Assembly (NCBI RefSeq): GCF_033100095.1
Contig: NZ_CP136921.1
Coordinates: 2,264,501 to 2,328,500, forward strand
Length of the DNA: 64,000 bases
Origin: Diaphorobacter limosus
GTDB taxonomy: Bacteria; Pseudomonadota; Gammaproteobacteria; Burkholderiales; Burkholderiaceae_C
Reading direction: 5' to 3'
The notes beneath the pieces were generated by a model. It saw only the letters and a program-made list of their open reading frames with translations. It made no database searches and was not told where the DNA came from. Made by a program: the position numbers and the translations under genes. Below are positions 7,957 through 16,279 of the stretch, in pieces. Numbering within the stretch: position 1 is the stretch's first letter; each line of letters starts with the position of its first letter.

Positions 7957-8006
7957 ATGTTCCGTTTCATCTTCTTAATGTTACATTGAAAGAATAAACG
8001 GAACAT
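7957..8006. promoter_or_regulatory. Spaced 11-bp inverted repeat upstream of the AbiEi gene, likely autoregulatory site
   Basis: ATGTTCCGTTT at 7957-7967 and its complement AAACGGAACAT at 7996-8006, 28 bases apart, ending nine bases before the ATG of the AbiEi-like gene. AbiEi antitoxins are known to repress their own operon by binding inverted repeats in the promoter; the spacer here is AT-rich and could hold the promoter. The assignment is inference from position. Confidence 0.6.
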
Positions 8007-8015
8007 TTGCCGATC

Positions 8016-8627
8016 ATGCCTGTCGACACCCACACCCAGCGCGTCCTTGATCTGGCACGCCAGCAAGGGCTGCTGCGCGCCGTCGATCTGGACGCCATCG
8101 GTGCTCCACGGGTTGTCCTGACGCGCCTCACCGCCGCCGGTCTGCTGGACAGGGTTGGACGCGGCCTCTACCGCCCGCCCAACCATCCAGTCTCGGAGCA
8201 CGAAGGCCTCGTGGTGGTCGCGGCCAAGGTGCCGCAGGCCGTGTTCTGCCTGCTGACGGCGCTGCAATTCCACGGGCTGACCACGCAACTGCCGCACCAG
8301 ATCTGGATCGCCATGCCGCGCGGCAGCCACGCGCCCCGCATGGACTGGCCACCGATCCGGATGGTGCAGATGACGGGCGACGCGCACGCGGCGGGCATCG
8401 AGGAACACCCGTGCGACGGCGCGACGCTGCGGGTCTACAGCGCGGCAAAGACGGTCGTGGACTGCTTCAAGCACCGCAACAAGATCGGTCTGGATGTGGC
8501 GATGGAGGCGCTGAAGGATGCGTGGCGGACGCGTAAGGCTTCGGTGGACGACCTATGGCGCTACGCCCAGGTTTGCCGAGTCGCCAACGTGATGCGCCCC
8601 TATATGGAAGTGGTCGCCCACGAGTGA
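8016..8627 (+). CDS. AbiEi-like antitoxin / transcriptional regulator, no adjacent AbiEii toxin
   Basis: 203 residues. The N-terminal winged-helix unit (VLDLARQQGLLRAVDLDAIG, then LTRLTAAGLLDRVGRGLYR) is the AbiEi antitoxin domain; the rest resembles the C-terminal AbiEi region (VFCLLTALQFHGLTTQLP, KTVVDCFKHRNKIGLD). In type IV systems AbiEi represses its operon and silences the nucleotidyltransferase AbiEii. The start at 8016 is preferred over TTG 8007 because it places the inverted repeat outside the coding region. No AbiEii gene follows: the next 250 bases are non-coding repeats. The protein is therefore an orphan antitoxin or a plain regulator. Confidence 0.8.
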   Translation: MPVDTHTQRVLDLARQQGLLRAVDLDAIGAPRVVLTRLTAAGLLDRVGRGLYRPPNHPVSEHEGLVVVAAKVPQAVFCLLTALQFHGLTTQLPHQIWIAMPRGSHAPRMDWPPIRMVQMTGDAHAAGIEEHPCDGATLRVYSAAKTVVDCFKHRNKIGLDVAMEALKDAWRTRKASVDDLWRYAQVCRVANVMRPYMEVVAHE

Positions 8628-8641
8628 TCGCGCAAATAGAA

Positions 8642-8751
8642 ACGCCTCCACACGGGAGGCGTCGGGCCGAGGCTGCTCACCTCGGCGGGGCAAAGGAAAA
8701 CGCCTTCGTGAAAAGAGGCGTTGGGCCGGAGATACGATCTCCGGTGGGGCC
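8642..8751 (+). repeat. Two tandem two-hairpin units with covarying stems
   Basis: Unit 1: stem ACGCCTCC (8642-8649) / GGAGGCGT (8655-8662), then a second stem CCGAGG (8667-8672) / CCTCGG (8680-8685), ending CGGGGC. Unit 2: stem AACGCCT (8699-8705) / AGGCGTT (8716-8722), then CCGGAGA (8726-8732) / TCTCCGG (8738-8744), ending TGGGGCC. Both units keep the joining GGG and the trailing GGGG, while the second stem changes sequence but still pairs in both copies. That suggests the folded structure is what matters. It lies between the AbiEi-like and the Cys-rich gene. I cannot assign it to a known RNA family. Confidence 0.7.
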
Positions 8752-8881
8752 ATTGCGCGAATCCTACCCACACCCAGCATCTACGGCAAGGTGACGATCC
8801 ACTTGATCGAGTCTGAGTAATCGCCCGGCTGCGGTGATTCGGTCGTGGCATCCATGCGAATTTTGCATGGAGACCCCGACG

Positions 8882-9316
8882 ATGACCCGACGCTGCGAAT
8901 GTTGTGGCCAGCCCTTTGAGCCACGCCCCCAAGTTCCCAACCAGACCTTCTGCTCCTCACCCGATTGCCAGCGGGCTCGCAAGTTGCGCTGGCAGCAAGA
9001 CAAGCTGCGTACCGACCCGGACTACCGCGACAACCAGCGTAGCGCCCAGCGTGCGTGGTTCGACCGGCATCCCGGCTATTGGCGCGCCTATCGTGCCGCC
9101 AATCCTGATCCGGTGGAACCCGCCCAACCGTTAACCGGCAACGGCGTGGGCAATGACTTTGCAAAAATGGACGCGTCAATCCTGCCGTCCGGTCTGTACC
9201 AGCTTCGCCGAATCGACGCGGAATCCACCGGGAAAACAGAGGGTTGGCTGGTCGAAATCACGCCCTTGGCACCGATCCACCCTTGCAAAAAGGACGTGTG
9301 CAAAGAGATGACTTGA
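8882..9316 (+). CDS. Small Cys-rich (zinc-ribbon-like) protein of a recombinase locus
   Basis: 144 residues from the ATG at 8882, chosen because GGAG lies nine bases upstream; the frame is open to 8834. The N-terminus has RRCECCGQPFEP followed by FCSSPDCQRARK: four or five cysteines spaced as a zinc-binding motif (CxxC ... CxxxxC), with a basic, Trp/Arg-rich helix after it (RWQQDK, RSAQRAWFDRHPGYWRAY). This suggests a small nucleic-acid-binding protein. The C-terminal part (SGLYQLRRID ... EGWLVEITPLAP) has no domain I recognise. It lies 170 bases upstream of the serine recombinase in the same direction and probably belongs to the same module. Confidence 0.65.
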   Translation: MTRRCECCGQPFEPRPQVPNQTFCSSPDCQRARKLRWQQDKLRTDPDYRDNQRSAQRAWFDRHPGYWRAYRAANPDPVEPAQPLTGNGVGNDFAKMDASILPSGLYQLRRIDAESTGKTEGWLVEITPLAPIHPCKKDVCKEMT

Positions 9317-9486
9317 TCGACGTCCCTGCACCCGGTCGTTATCGTCTTTCCCAAATGGGTTCTCGATCACCTCACATGGCAATGCATCCGCGTGTGCGCA
9401 TCGCCTTTTGACGACCGCACCGTGCCAGAGGAAAGGAGTGGCAGACCCGATAGCGTCAACAAGATCAACGAGGGCGACCGGGAACC

Positions 9487-11052
9487 ATGCCAGAGACAAT
9501 CCTTCCTGACGATCCGCCGGGGGCATCGCCCCGGTTCCGCGCCGCGCAGTACGTGCGGATGTCCACCGAGCATCAGCAGTACTCGACCGAGAACCAGGGC
9601 GACAAAATCCGCGAGTACGCCACCCGGCGCAACATCGAAATCGTCCGCACCTACGCCGACGAGGGCAAGAGCGGGCTGCGCATCGACGGGCGGCAGGCAC
9701 TGCAGCAGCTGATTGCGGACGTGCAGTCGGGCAAGGTCGATTTCCAGATCATCCTGGTCTACGACATCAGTCGCTGGGGCCGTTTTCAGGATGCCGACGA
9801 GAGCGCCTACTACGAATACATCTGCCGCCGTGCCGGGATTCAGGTTGCCTACTGCGCCGAGCAGTTCGAAAACGACGGCTCGCCGGTGTCCACCATCGTC
9901 AAGGGCGTCAAGCGCGCGATGGCCGGTGAATACAGCCGGGAATTGTCGGCCAAGGTGTTCGCCGGGCAATGCCGCCTGATCGAGTTGGGTTTTCGGCAAG
10001 GCGGCCCAGCAGGTTACGGCCTGCGCCGCGTGCTGATTGATCAGTCCGGCTCGGTCAAGGGCGAACTGGCGCGCGGCGAGCATAAAAGCCTGCAAACCGA
10101 CCGCGTAATCTTGCAGCCGGGGCCGGACAATGAAGTCGCCAACGTCAACCAGATCTACCGCTGGTTCGTCGAGGGCAATCTGCTCGAATCCGAGATCGCC
10201 GACCGGCTCAATGCCCAGGATGTCCTCACCGATCTGGGGCGAAGCTGGACGCGCGCCACGGTGCGCGAGGTGCTGTCCAACGAGAAGTACATCGGCAACA
10301 ACGTTTACAACCGGCGCTCCTTCAAGCTCAAGAAGCACCGGGTGGTGAACAGCCCGGAGATGTGGATCAAGAAGGAAGGCGCGTTCGAGAGCATCGTACC
10401 GCCCGACCTGTTCTACACCGCGCAGGGCATCCTGCGCGAACGGGCGCACCGTTTCAGCGACGAGGAACTGGTCGAAAAACTGCGACGCCTGTACCAGCAG
10501 CGTGGCTACCTCTCCGGCCTGGTCATCGACGAAGCCGAAGGTATGCCCTCGGCGGCGGCCTACGCACATCGCTTTGGCAGTCTGATCCGTGCCTACCAGG
10601 CTGTGGGCTTCACCCCGGATCGGGACTACCAGTATCTGGAGGTGAACCGGTTTCTGCGCCGCTTGCACCCACGAATTGTCGGCCAGACCGAGCAGATGAT
10701 CACCGGAATCGGCGGTGCGGTACGGCGCGACCCCAGCACCGACCTGCTCACCGTCAATGACGAGTTCACCGTGTCGCTGGTGCTCTCGCGTTGTCAGTTG
10801 CTGGACGATGGTCGCCGCCGCTGGAAGGTGCGCTTCGACACCAGCCTCGCGCCGGACATCACGGTGGCCGTTCGGCTTGATGAGACCAATCAGGCGGCGC
10901 TGGACTACTACCTGCTGCCACGGCTGGACTTCGGGCAACCGCGCATCCATCTGGCCGATCACAACGGCCTTGAATTCGAAAGCTACCGCTTCGACAACCT
11001 GGACTACCTGTACGGCATGTCGGCGCGTAGCCGTATTCGGAGGGTCGCATGA
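9487..11052 (+). CDS. Large serine recombinase without visible zinc ribbon
   Basis: 521 residues. The resolvase/invertase catalytic domain spans about residues 18-165, with nucleophile Ser26 in YVRMSTEHQ and the conserved LVYDISRWGRF and SRELSAKVF segments. The recombinase domain follows (about 190-300: SEIADRLNAQDV, WTRATVREVLSNEKYIGNNVY). Phage-type large serine integrases usually then have a CxxC zinc ribbon and a coiled coil; here the C-terminal 220 residues contain no CxxC pair and look different. It would cut and join DNA at short att sites to move the element. It overlaps the ParB-like gene as ATGA. No att core could be identified by eye. Confidence 0.88.
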   Translation: MPETILPDDPPGASPRFRAAQYVRMSTEHQQYSTENQGDKIREYATRRNIEIVRTYADEGKSGLRIDGRQALQQLIADVQSGKVDFQIILVYDISRWGRFQDADESAYYEYICRRAGIQVAYCAEQFENDGSPVSTIVKGVKRAMAGEYSRELSAKVFAGQCRLIELGFRQGGPAGYGLRRVLIDQSGSVKGELARGEHKSLQTDRVILQPGPDNEVANVNQIYRWFVEGNLLESEIADRLNAQDVLTDLGRSWTRATVREVLSNEKYIGNNVYNRRSFKLKKHRVVNSPEMWIKKEGAFESIVPPDLFYTAQGILRERAHRFSDEELVEKLRRLYQQRGYLSGLVIDEAEGMPSAAAYAHRFGSLIRAYQAVGFTPDRDYQYLEVNRFLRRLHPRIVGQTEQMITGIGGAVRRDPSTDLLTVNDEFTVSLVLSRCQLLDDGRRRWKVRFDTSLAPDITVAVRLDETNQAALDYYLLPRLDFGQPRIHLADHNGLEFESYRFDNLDYLYGMSARSRIRRVA

Positions 11053-11966
11053 GCCAAGCACGCAACGCCGCCGATCTGCAGATGATCCCGGTGGATCAGA
11101 TCGTCGTCCTCAATCCGCGCGACCGCAATGCCCGGGTGTTCGAGCAGATCGTCGGCAACATCAAGAGCCTTGGTTTGAAGAAGCCGGTCACGGTCACGCC
11201 ACGCGACGGGCTGGAGGATGGCAAGCGTTACCTGCTGATCTGCGGCGAAGGTAGGCTCAAGGCGTTCAAGGCGCTGGGTGAGACGCAGATTCCGGCGCTG
11301 GTCGTGGCGGTCGATGATGAGGACGCCTTCATCATGAGCCTGACCGAGAACATTGCTCGCCGCAAATACACCGCACTGGAGCTGCTGATGAGCATCGAGC
11401 AGCTGAGCCAGCAGGGTTACGACAAGAAGGTCATCGCCCAGAAAACCGGCCTGAGCCTCGACTACATCAAGGGCATCCTGCTTCTGTTCGAGCAGGGTGA
11501 AGAACGCTTGCTGGCTGCCGTCGAGGTGGGCCGGATTCCCCTCAACGTGGCCATCACCATCGCGGGCGCAGGCAGCGAAGATGCCGTGCAGGCGGCATTA
11601 CAGGACGCCTATGAAAGCGGCCAGTTGCGCGGTGGACAACTGATGCAAGCGCGTCGGGTGCTGCAGCATCGCAGTAGCTTGGGCAAATCCATCGTCCACA
11701 ACCCTACTCGCAAGCGTGCCGCCGTCTCGTCATCCAGCCTGGTGCGCAACTACCAAAATGAGGTCGAGCGGCAGAAGCTGATGATCAGAAAGGCCGAGTT
11801 CACCCAGCAACGTCTGCTGTTTGTGATTGAGGCCCTGCGCCAGTTGCTCTCCGACGAGCATTTCTCAAATCTGCTGCGGGCTGAGGGCTTGGACATCCGC
11901 CCACAGCAGGTCGCCCGGCAATGGCAGGGCCACCCCGGTGGTGAGGTTCTTCAGTTGCATGGGTGA
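11049..11966 (+). CDS. ParB/RepB-like protein coupled to the serine recombinase
   Basis: 305 residues. An N-terminal ParB-like domain (MIPVDQIVVLNPRDRN, then ICGEGRLKAFKALGE and SLTENIARRKY) is followed by a ParB-type HTH (AQKTGLSLDYIKGILLL) and a C-terminal region resembling plasmid RepB partition proteins. The usual GERR motif reads GEGR. There is no ParA gene nearby, so classical segregation is unlikely; the coupled stop/start with the recombinase (ATGA at 11049) points to a joint function such as synapsis control, CTP-dependent DNA loading or regulation (inference). It converges on the tape-measure gene 15 bases downstream, marking the end of this module. Confidence 0.82.
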   Translation: MSQARNAADLQMIPVDQIVVLNPRDRNARVFEQIVGNIKSLGLKKPVTVTPRDGLEDGKRYLLICGEGRLKAFKALGETQIPALVVAVDDEDAFIMSLTENIARRKYTALELLMSIEQLSQQGYDKKVIAQKTGLSLDYIKGILLLFEQGEERLLAAVEVGRIPLNVAITIAGAGSEDAVQAALQDAYESGQLRGGQLMQARRVLQHRSSLGKSIVHNPTRKRAAVSSSSLVRNYQNEVERQKLMIRKAEFTQQRLLFVIEALRQLLSDEHFSNLLRAEGLDIRPQQVARQWQGHPGGEVLQLHG

Positions 11967-11981
11967 ATCTCGGAGAGTTCG

Positions 11982-14900
11982 TCAAGCCGTGCGGGCGCGG
12001 GCGGAGTCCAGCAGTTGCAAGAGGCGCGCTTCGTCGCGCGCATCCACGCTGGCGTTGACCTTGTTGCCGCCAGCGGCCAGTTCCACGCGCACCGTGCGCG
12101 CGGGGCCGCTGTCGCCGGGCAGTTGTGGACGCGGCACACTCGACGCCGCAGGCCGCACCAAGCCGCCCGACGCAAAACCCTGGATGCCCGCCATGGCGCT
12201 GCTGGCCAGCGCCTGCGCCGGAGCGCTCAGGTTGTTGATGGCATCGAAGAAGCCAACGCCCAGGCGGGCGACTGCCGAGCGGTTGACCACGTACTCGCCG
12301 GGCGTGAGCATCGCAGGCACAGTGTCGGATTTGGCCAGGCCCCCTCGGGCGTAGAACTCGCCCTGGTGCTGCTCCATGAACTCGATCAGCTCGCGTTCGA
12401 GGTCGTTTTTGTTCTGGTGCATGGCCCATTGCCAGCGCTCGGCAATGATGTTCAAGGCGCCGCGCTCTCGGGCCGTGAGGGTTTTGATCGACAGCAAGCG
12501 CTCGAGCACCGGTTTGTCAAAATTCCACAGCTTTGACCAGTAGTTGCGCGTGGCCTGGTTGGCAATCGGCCCGCCCCAGTTGCCGGTGTTGATGCTCTCC
12601 ATGCCCAGCTCCATCATCTTCTGCGCCTGGGCGACCTCGCGGTTTTTCTTGCTCTGACCGTCGCCGACGAAGCCGCCGCTGGCAAAGCGCGCGACACCGT
12701 TGGCCACGCGCGCCAGCGCACCGCCGCCGTATTTGCGAACCGCAGCCTTGCGGATGACGAAGGCACCGGCATCCAAGGTGCGCGGCACGGTGTCGTGGTG
12801 GCCGGAACCGGGGACGGTGCCGCCGCCCATCCGGGGAAAGGCGGGAGATACCGCGCCGCCCTCGGCAAAGTGAGGAAGGCCGCCGCCTGTACCACGTCCC
12901 ACCAGCCCGCCCGTGGCATTGGTTTCTACCTTTTTGACATAAATGGTGTGGGTGCTGCTGGTATTGGCACCATTGAGGCTCATGACCTCGGCGCGCACCG
13001 CATCGGCATTGCTGGATACCTGGTGGCGCGACTCGGTCTGGATGCGATCGAGCGCCTTGAGCATCCCTTCGACATTGGTGATGGAGGCCTGGGCTTTTTC
13101 TGTGGCGACTTTCAGTTCGAATTGCGCGCTCTGGTCGGCGTAGGTTTTGAGCTTGTCCAGCGCCGCCTTGGCTTTGGTCACGTCGGCGTCCACCGGAAGC
13201 TGCTTGCCTTCCTTCAAGAGCTGCTCGTATTCCTTGAGCTTTTTCTCGGCCTCCTGCAGATCGGCCTGGATCTTGAGCAGGTACTCCTTCTCGGCCAGCG
13301 CCTTGTCCAGATCGGCGAGGGCTTTGTCGAAACGCGCGGTGTCTGCGTCCAGCGTGACCTTGAGGCCATCCTGGAGCTTGGCGGTGATCTGGTCGATCTG
13401 GGTTTGCGTCTGCTCCAGGGTCTGGCGGATCTGATCGCGCGCAGAAAGGGCTGCCTGGGCAGCGTTCTGGTGCGCCTTGGCTTCGGCGTCCAGGGTTTTG
13501 TTGAGAATTTCTTCGGATTCGCGGATGCGCCCAATGGCCTGGTTCACGCCGTCTTTGCCCTGGGCGATCTGCGCGTCGGCGTCCTTGGTCTTTTGCGCCA
13601 TCTCTGAGCGCAGCTGGTCGGCCTGGCGCATCAGGTCGGCAGCCTGCTGGTATTCCTGCTTGCGGTAGGCGTCGCGCGACTGGGCTTCGAGCTGCGTGAT
13701 TTGCGACGCTGCCTGCTCGGACTGTTTGCGCGCGTCCTCGCCACGCTTGGCCTCGCTGGTCTGGCTGCTGGCCACCTGCGCCGCCAAATCCATGGCTTTT
13801 TGCGCCAGTTGCCGGGCCTGCTCGAATTCACCACTGGCCAGCGCCTCGCGCGCCTTGGTCTGGTACTCGGCAATCTGGCGCTTGCGGTCTTCGGTGGCCT
13901 CAAACTCCGTCATGCCCTGGCGGCGGATGTCGCGCACGCGCTCCTCGGTGCTCATCGACAGCTGCCGCTTGGCTTCTTCGATGCGCTGCACTTCGGCCAG
14001 ATGGCGGTTAGCCTCGGCATTGAGCGCATCGATGTGCTGGCGGTATTCGCCCAAGGCCTGCGTCAAGGTCTGACGCTTGGTGGCGAGGATGTCGTTCTCC
14101 ACGCGCTGCACATTGGCCGCGCGCTCGGCCTCATTCTGGCCCTGGCGGGCAGCGGCGCCCTTGCGCGCCTGGGTTTCCTGCTCGATCAGTTGCAGGGTGT
14201 CGGTCGTGGCCTGGCGGCGCAGCGTGGTTTGCTGCGTCAAAGCCTCCGTGAGCAGCTGCGTGGACTTGGTGATCTGCGCGGCTTCGGATTGTTTGGAGAG
14301 TTCCAGCGCGGTTTTTTCTTGCTCGTAGCGGGTTTTAACGGCCAGGAGCTGCTGCTGCACATTCGCTTCGACAATGGCGGTGAAGCCCTTGTAGGCCTCG
14401 GCCATTTTGGCGGTGGTGTCGTTGACCACCCCCTGCGCCTTGCCCACGGCCTGCTCGACTTCGCCCAGGCGGGTCTTGAGTTTTTCCAACGCGCCGTGGA
14501 CGGCTTCCACCCCACGCGCTACCGCTTCCTGCGTGCCCTGGCGCACGGCCTCTAAGCGTTTGGCGATTTCTTCGGCGGCGGTGGCGGCGGTGTTCATCGC
14601 GCCCTTGACGGCCTCCGTGCCTTTGCCAGCATCCTGGTACATCTGCGCGAAGACCTGGTTCATCTCGGCCAGGCGCTGCTGGTGGCGGGCAGTAGCCTCG
14701 GCAATGGTGTCCGAGGTGAAGATGGCCTTGAATACCTCCCAGTGGTATTGCAGCTGTTCCACCCCTTTGACCAGCATCTCGACCATGAAGATGCCCGCCT
14801 TGCGCACGATCTCGAACTTCTCTGACAACCAGGTGCCGATCTCCCAGCCGACCAGAAAGGCCCCCAGCACGGCGAAGGCTGTTTTGAGGACACCAACACT

Positions 14901-15956
14901 GGCCACCGCTGCCGACACCGACAAATTCGCCGTAGCCCAGGCGGCGGACGTGGCGCTGGCCGCCGTCACCGCCGCCGCGCCCGCCGTCTGCCAGGCGGTG
15001 ATCAAGGCCGGAATCAGGCGATAGACCAGCACCGCCAAACCCACCTCGGCAATGCGCCCCAGCCACTGCATCACCGTGTCCAGGTTCTGCGACAGCCAGG
15101 TCAAGGTCTCGGCCAGCTTCTTGGTAAAGCCCGTGGATTCGTCGAGGCGGCTGATCCACTGGCCGAAGGCGTTACTCAGGCGCGTGAAGGACTGGCTCAC
15201 CGTCATCGGCAGCTGCGCGTACTCGGCAGCGAGCTTGTCCTTCTGGCCCATCAGCGCGTTGACCACCACGTCGGCGGTGAGGCGTCCTTCCTCGGCGAGT
15301 TTGCGCAGGCGGCCAATCGGCACGTTCAGGCCATCGGCCAGCGCCTTGGCCAGACGCGGGCTGTTCTCGACGACGGAGTTGAATTCCTCGCCGCGCAGCA
15401 CGCCCGCCGACAGGGCCTGGCCGAACTGCAAGAGCGCCGATTCCGATTCGGTGGCCGAGGCGCCCGAGATGCGCAGCGCCTGCGAGATGCTCTCGGTGAT
15501 TTGCAGCGCATCCTTTTGCTCGCCGCCCAGCATCCGCACGGCCTGCTGCAGCTTGCCGTAGAGCGTGGCGGTTTCCTGGATCGGCACGCCAATGCGCTGG
15601 GCGATGGCGAACAGCTCCTTTTGCGCCACGGCGTACTCGCGGCTGCCTGCGGTGGCGAGCTTCAAGCGCGCGCCCATCATGTTCCAGGCGTCGGCGATCT
15701 GCACGACCTCCTGCACCTTGCCCGCCGCCCAGTTGATGGTCACAAACGCCAGCAGCTGCGTCTTGGCACGGTTGATTTGTTCGCCAAAGGCCGTCACCCC
15801 GGCCTTGACCTCGGCCATCCCGGCAGCAGCCTTGTCGCCTGCGGTCTTGGCGGTCTGCGCGAGTTCGCCCAGGGATTTTTCGGCCGAGGCGACGGCGCGC
15901 TTGAGCCCTTCGTCCGCCCCTTCAAGGGCGACGAGCACGGAGATGCGGTTGGCCAT
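11982..15956 (-). CDS. Phage tail tape-measure protein
   Basis: 1324 residues. The tape-measure domain lies at about residues 70-260 (AWNMMGARLKLATAGSREYA, then ATLYGKLQQAVRMLGG and FGQALSAGVLRGEEFNSVVE). Hydrophobic segments follow at about 290-390, then a very long coiled-coil region rich in Ala, Gln and Glu (about 430-1000), and a Gly-rich C-terminus with repeated FAEGG, FASGGF and GEYVVNRSAVARLG motifs typical of siphovirus tape measures. The protein sets tail length. The frame is intact, but the downstream minor-tail and host-specificity genes are missing: the recombinase/ParB module begins 15 bases after the stop. It is therefore part of a defective prophage. Confidence 0.9.
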   Translation of the reverse strand: MANRISVLVALEGADEGLKRAVASAEKSLGELAQTAKTAGDKAAAGMAEVKAGVTAFGEQINRAKTQLLAFVTINWAAGKVQEVVQIADAWNMMGARLKLATAGSREYAVAQKELFAIAQRIGVPIQETATLYGKLQQAVRMLGGEQKDALQITESISQALRISGASATESESALLQFGQALSAGVLRGEEFNSVVENSPRLAKALADGLNVPIGRLRKLAEEGRLTADVVVNALMGQKDKLAAEYAQLPMTVSQSFTRLSNAFGQWISRLDESTGFTKKLAETLTWLSQNLDTVMQWLGRIAEVGLAVLVYRLIPALITAWQTAGAAAVTAASATSAAWATANLSVSAAVASVGVLKTAFAVLGAFLVGWEIGTWLSEKFEIVRKAGIFMVEMLVKGVEQLQYHWEVFKAIFTSDTIAEATARHQQRLAEMNQVFAQMYQDAGKGTEAVKGAMNTAATAAEEIAKRLEAVRQGTQEAVARGVEAVHGALEKLKTRLGEVEQAVGKAQGVVNDTTAKMAEAYKGFTAIVEANVQQQLLAVKTRYEQEKTALELSKQSEAAQITKSTQLLTEALTQQTTLRRQATTDTLQLIEQETQARKGAAARQGQNEAERAANVQRVENDILATKRQTLTQALGEYRQHIDALNAEANRHLAEVQRIEEAKRQLSMSTEERVRDIRRQGMTEFEATEDRKRQIAEYQTKAREALASGEFEQARQLAQKAMDLAAQVASSQTSEAKRGEDARKQSEQAASQITQLEAQSRDAYRKQEYQQAADLMRQADQLRSEMAQKTKDADAQIAQGKDGVNQAIGRIRESEEILNKTLDAEAKAHQNAAQAALSARDQIRQTLEQTQTQIDQITAKLQDGLKVTLDADTARFDKALADLDKALAEKEYLLKIQADLQEAEKKLKEYEQLLKEGKQLPVDADVTKAKAALDKLKTYADQSAQFELKVATEKAQASITNVEGMLKALDRIQTESRHQVSSNADAVRAEVMSLNGANTSSTHTIYVKKVETNATGGLVGRGTGGGLPHFAEGGAVSPAFPRMGGGTVPGSGHHDTVPRTLDAGAFVIRKAAVRKYGGGALARVANGVARFASGGFVGDGQSKKNREVAQAQKMMELGMESINTGNWGGPIANQATRNYWSKLWNFDKPVLERLLSIKTLTARERGALNIIAERWQWAMHQNKNDLERELIEFMEQHQGEFYARGGLAKSDTVPAMLTPGEYVVNRSAVARLGVGFFDAINNLSAPAQALASSAMAGIQGFASGGLVRPAASSVPRPQLPGDSGPARTVRVELAAGGNKVNASVDARDEARLLQLLDSARARTA

Positions 15957-15983
15957 AGTCCTGGAATCGGTTAGAGTGCAGAA

Positions 15984-16002
15984 TCTGACTTGTATAGTCA
16001 GA
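15984..16002. promoter_or_regulatory. Inverted repeat upstream of the antitoxin gene, probable operator
   Basis: TCTGACT (15984-15990) and AGTCAGA (15996-16002) around TGTAT, 26 bases before the antitoxin ATG. Phd/YefM antitoxins repress their own promoters at such palindromes. An AAGGAG Shine-Dalgarno follows at 16015-16020. Confidence 0.6.
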
Positions 16003-16027
16003 ATTCACGACGGAAAGGAGATCACCC

Positions 16028-16279
16028 ATGCACACCTGGCAAATGCAGACCGCCAAGGCGCGGTTTTCTGAGGTGGTCAAGCAAGCCGCCGATGACGGCC
16101 CGCAAGAAATCACCGTGCATGGCCGCTCGGTGGCAGTGGTCATCTCCAAGGAGCTGTTTGACCGCCTCAGCGGCAACGAGGCCTCGCTGGTGGACTTCAT
16201 GCGCCGCTCGCCGCTCTTTGGAGACGAGGACATCGCGTTCGAGCGCGATCGCAGCCTAGCGCGCGAGGTGGATTTGTGA
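16028..16279 (+). CDS. Phd/YefM-family antitoxin
   Basis: 83 residues. The Phd/YefM fold signature is clear: MQTAKARFSEVVKQAADDGPQ, then ITVHGRSVAVVISKELFDRL. The N-terminal half would dimerise on the operator and the C-terminal tail (DFMRRSPLFGDEDIAFERD) would wrap the toxin. AAGGAG lies seven bases before the ATG. Its stop overlaps the GTG start of the toxin (GTGA), the usual coupled arrangement. The pair is on the opposite strand to the prophage tail genes around it, i.e. a separately acquired cargo. Confidence 0.9.
   Translation: MHTWQMQTAKARFSEVVKQAADDGPQEITVHGRSVAVVISKELFDRLSGNEASLVDFMRRSPLFGDEDIAFERDRSLAREVDL

Noticed and set aside
11049..11966. Chromosomal or plasmid partition locus
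   Set aside because: No ParA partner, no parS-like repeats recognised, and the gene is coupled to a recombinase, so segregation is not supported.
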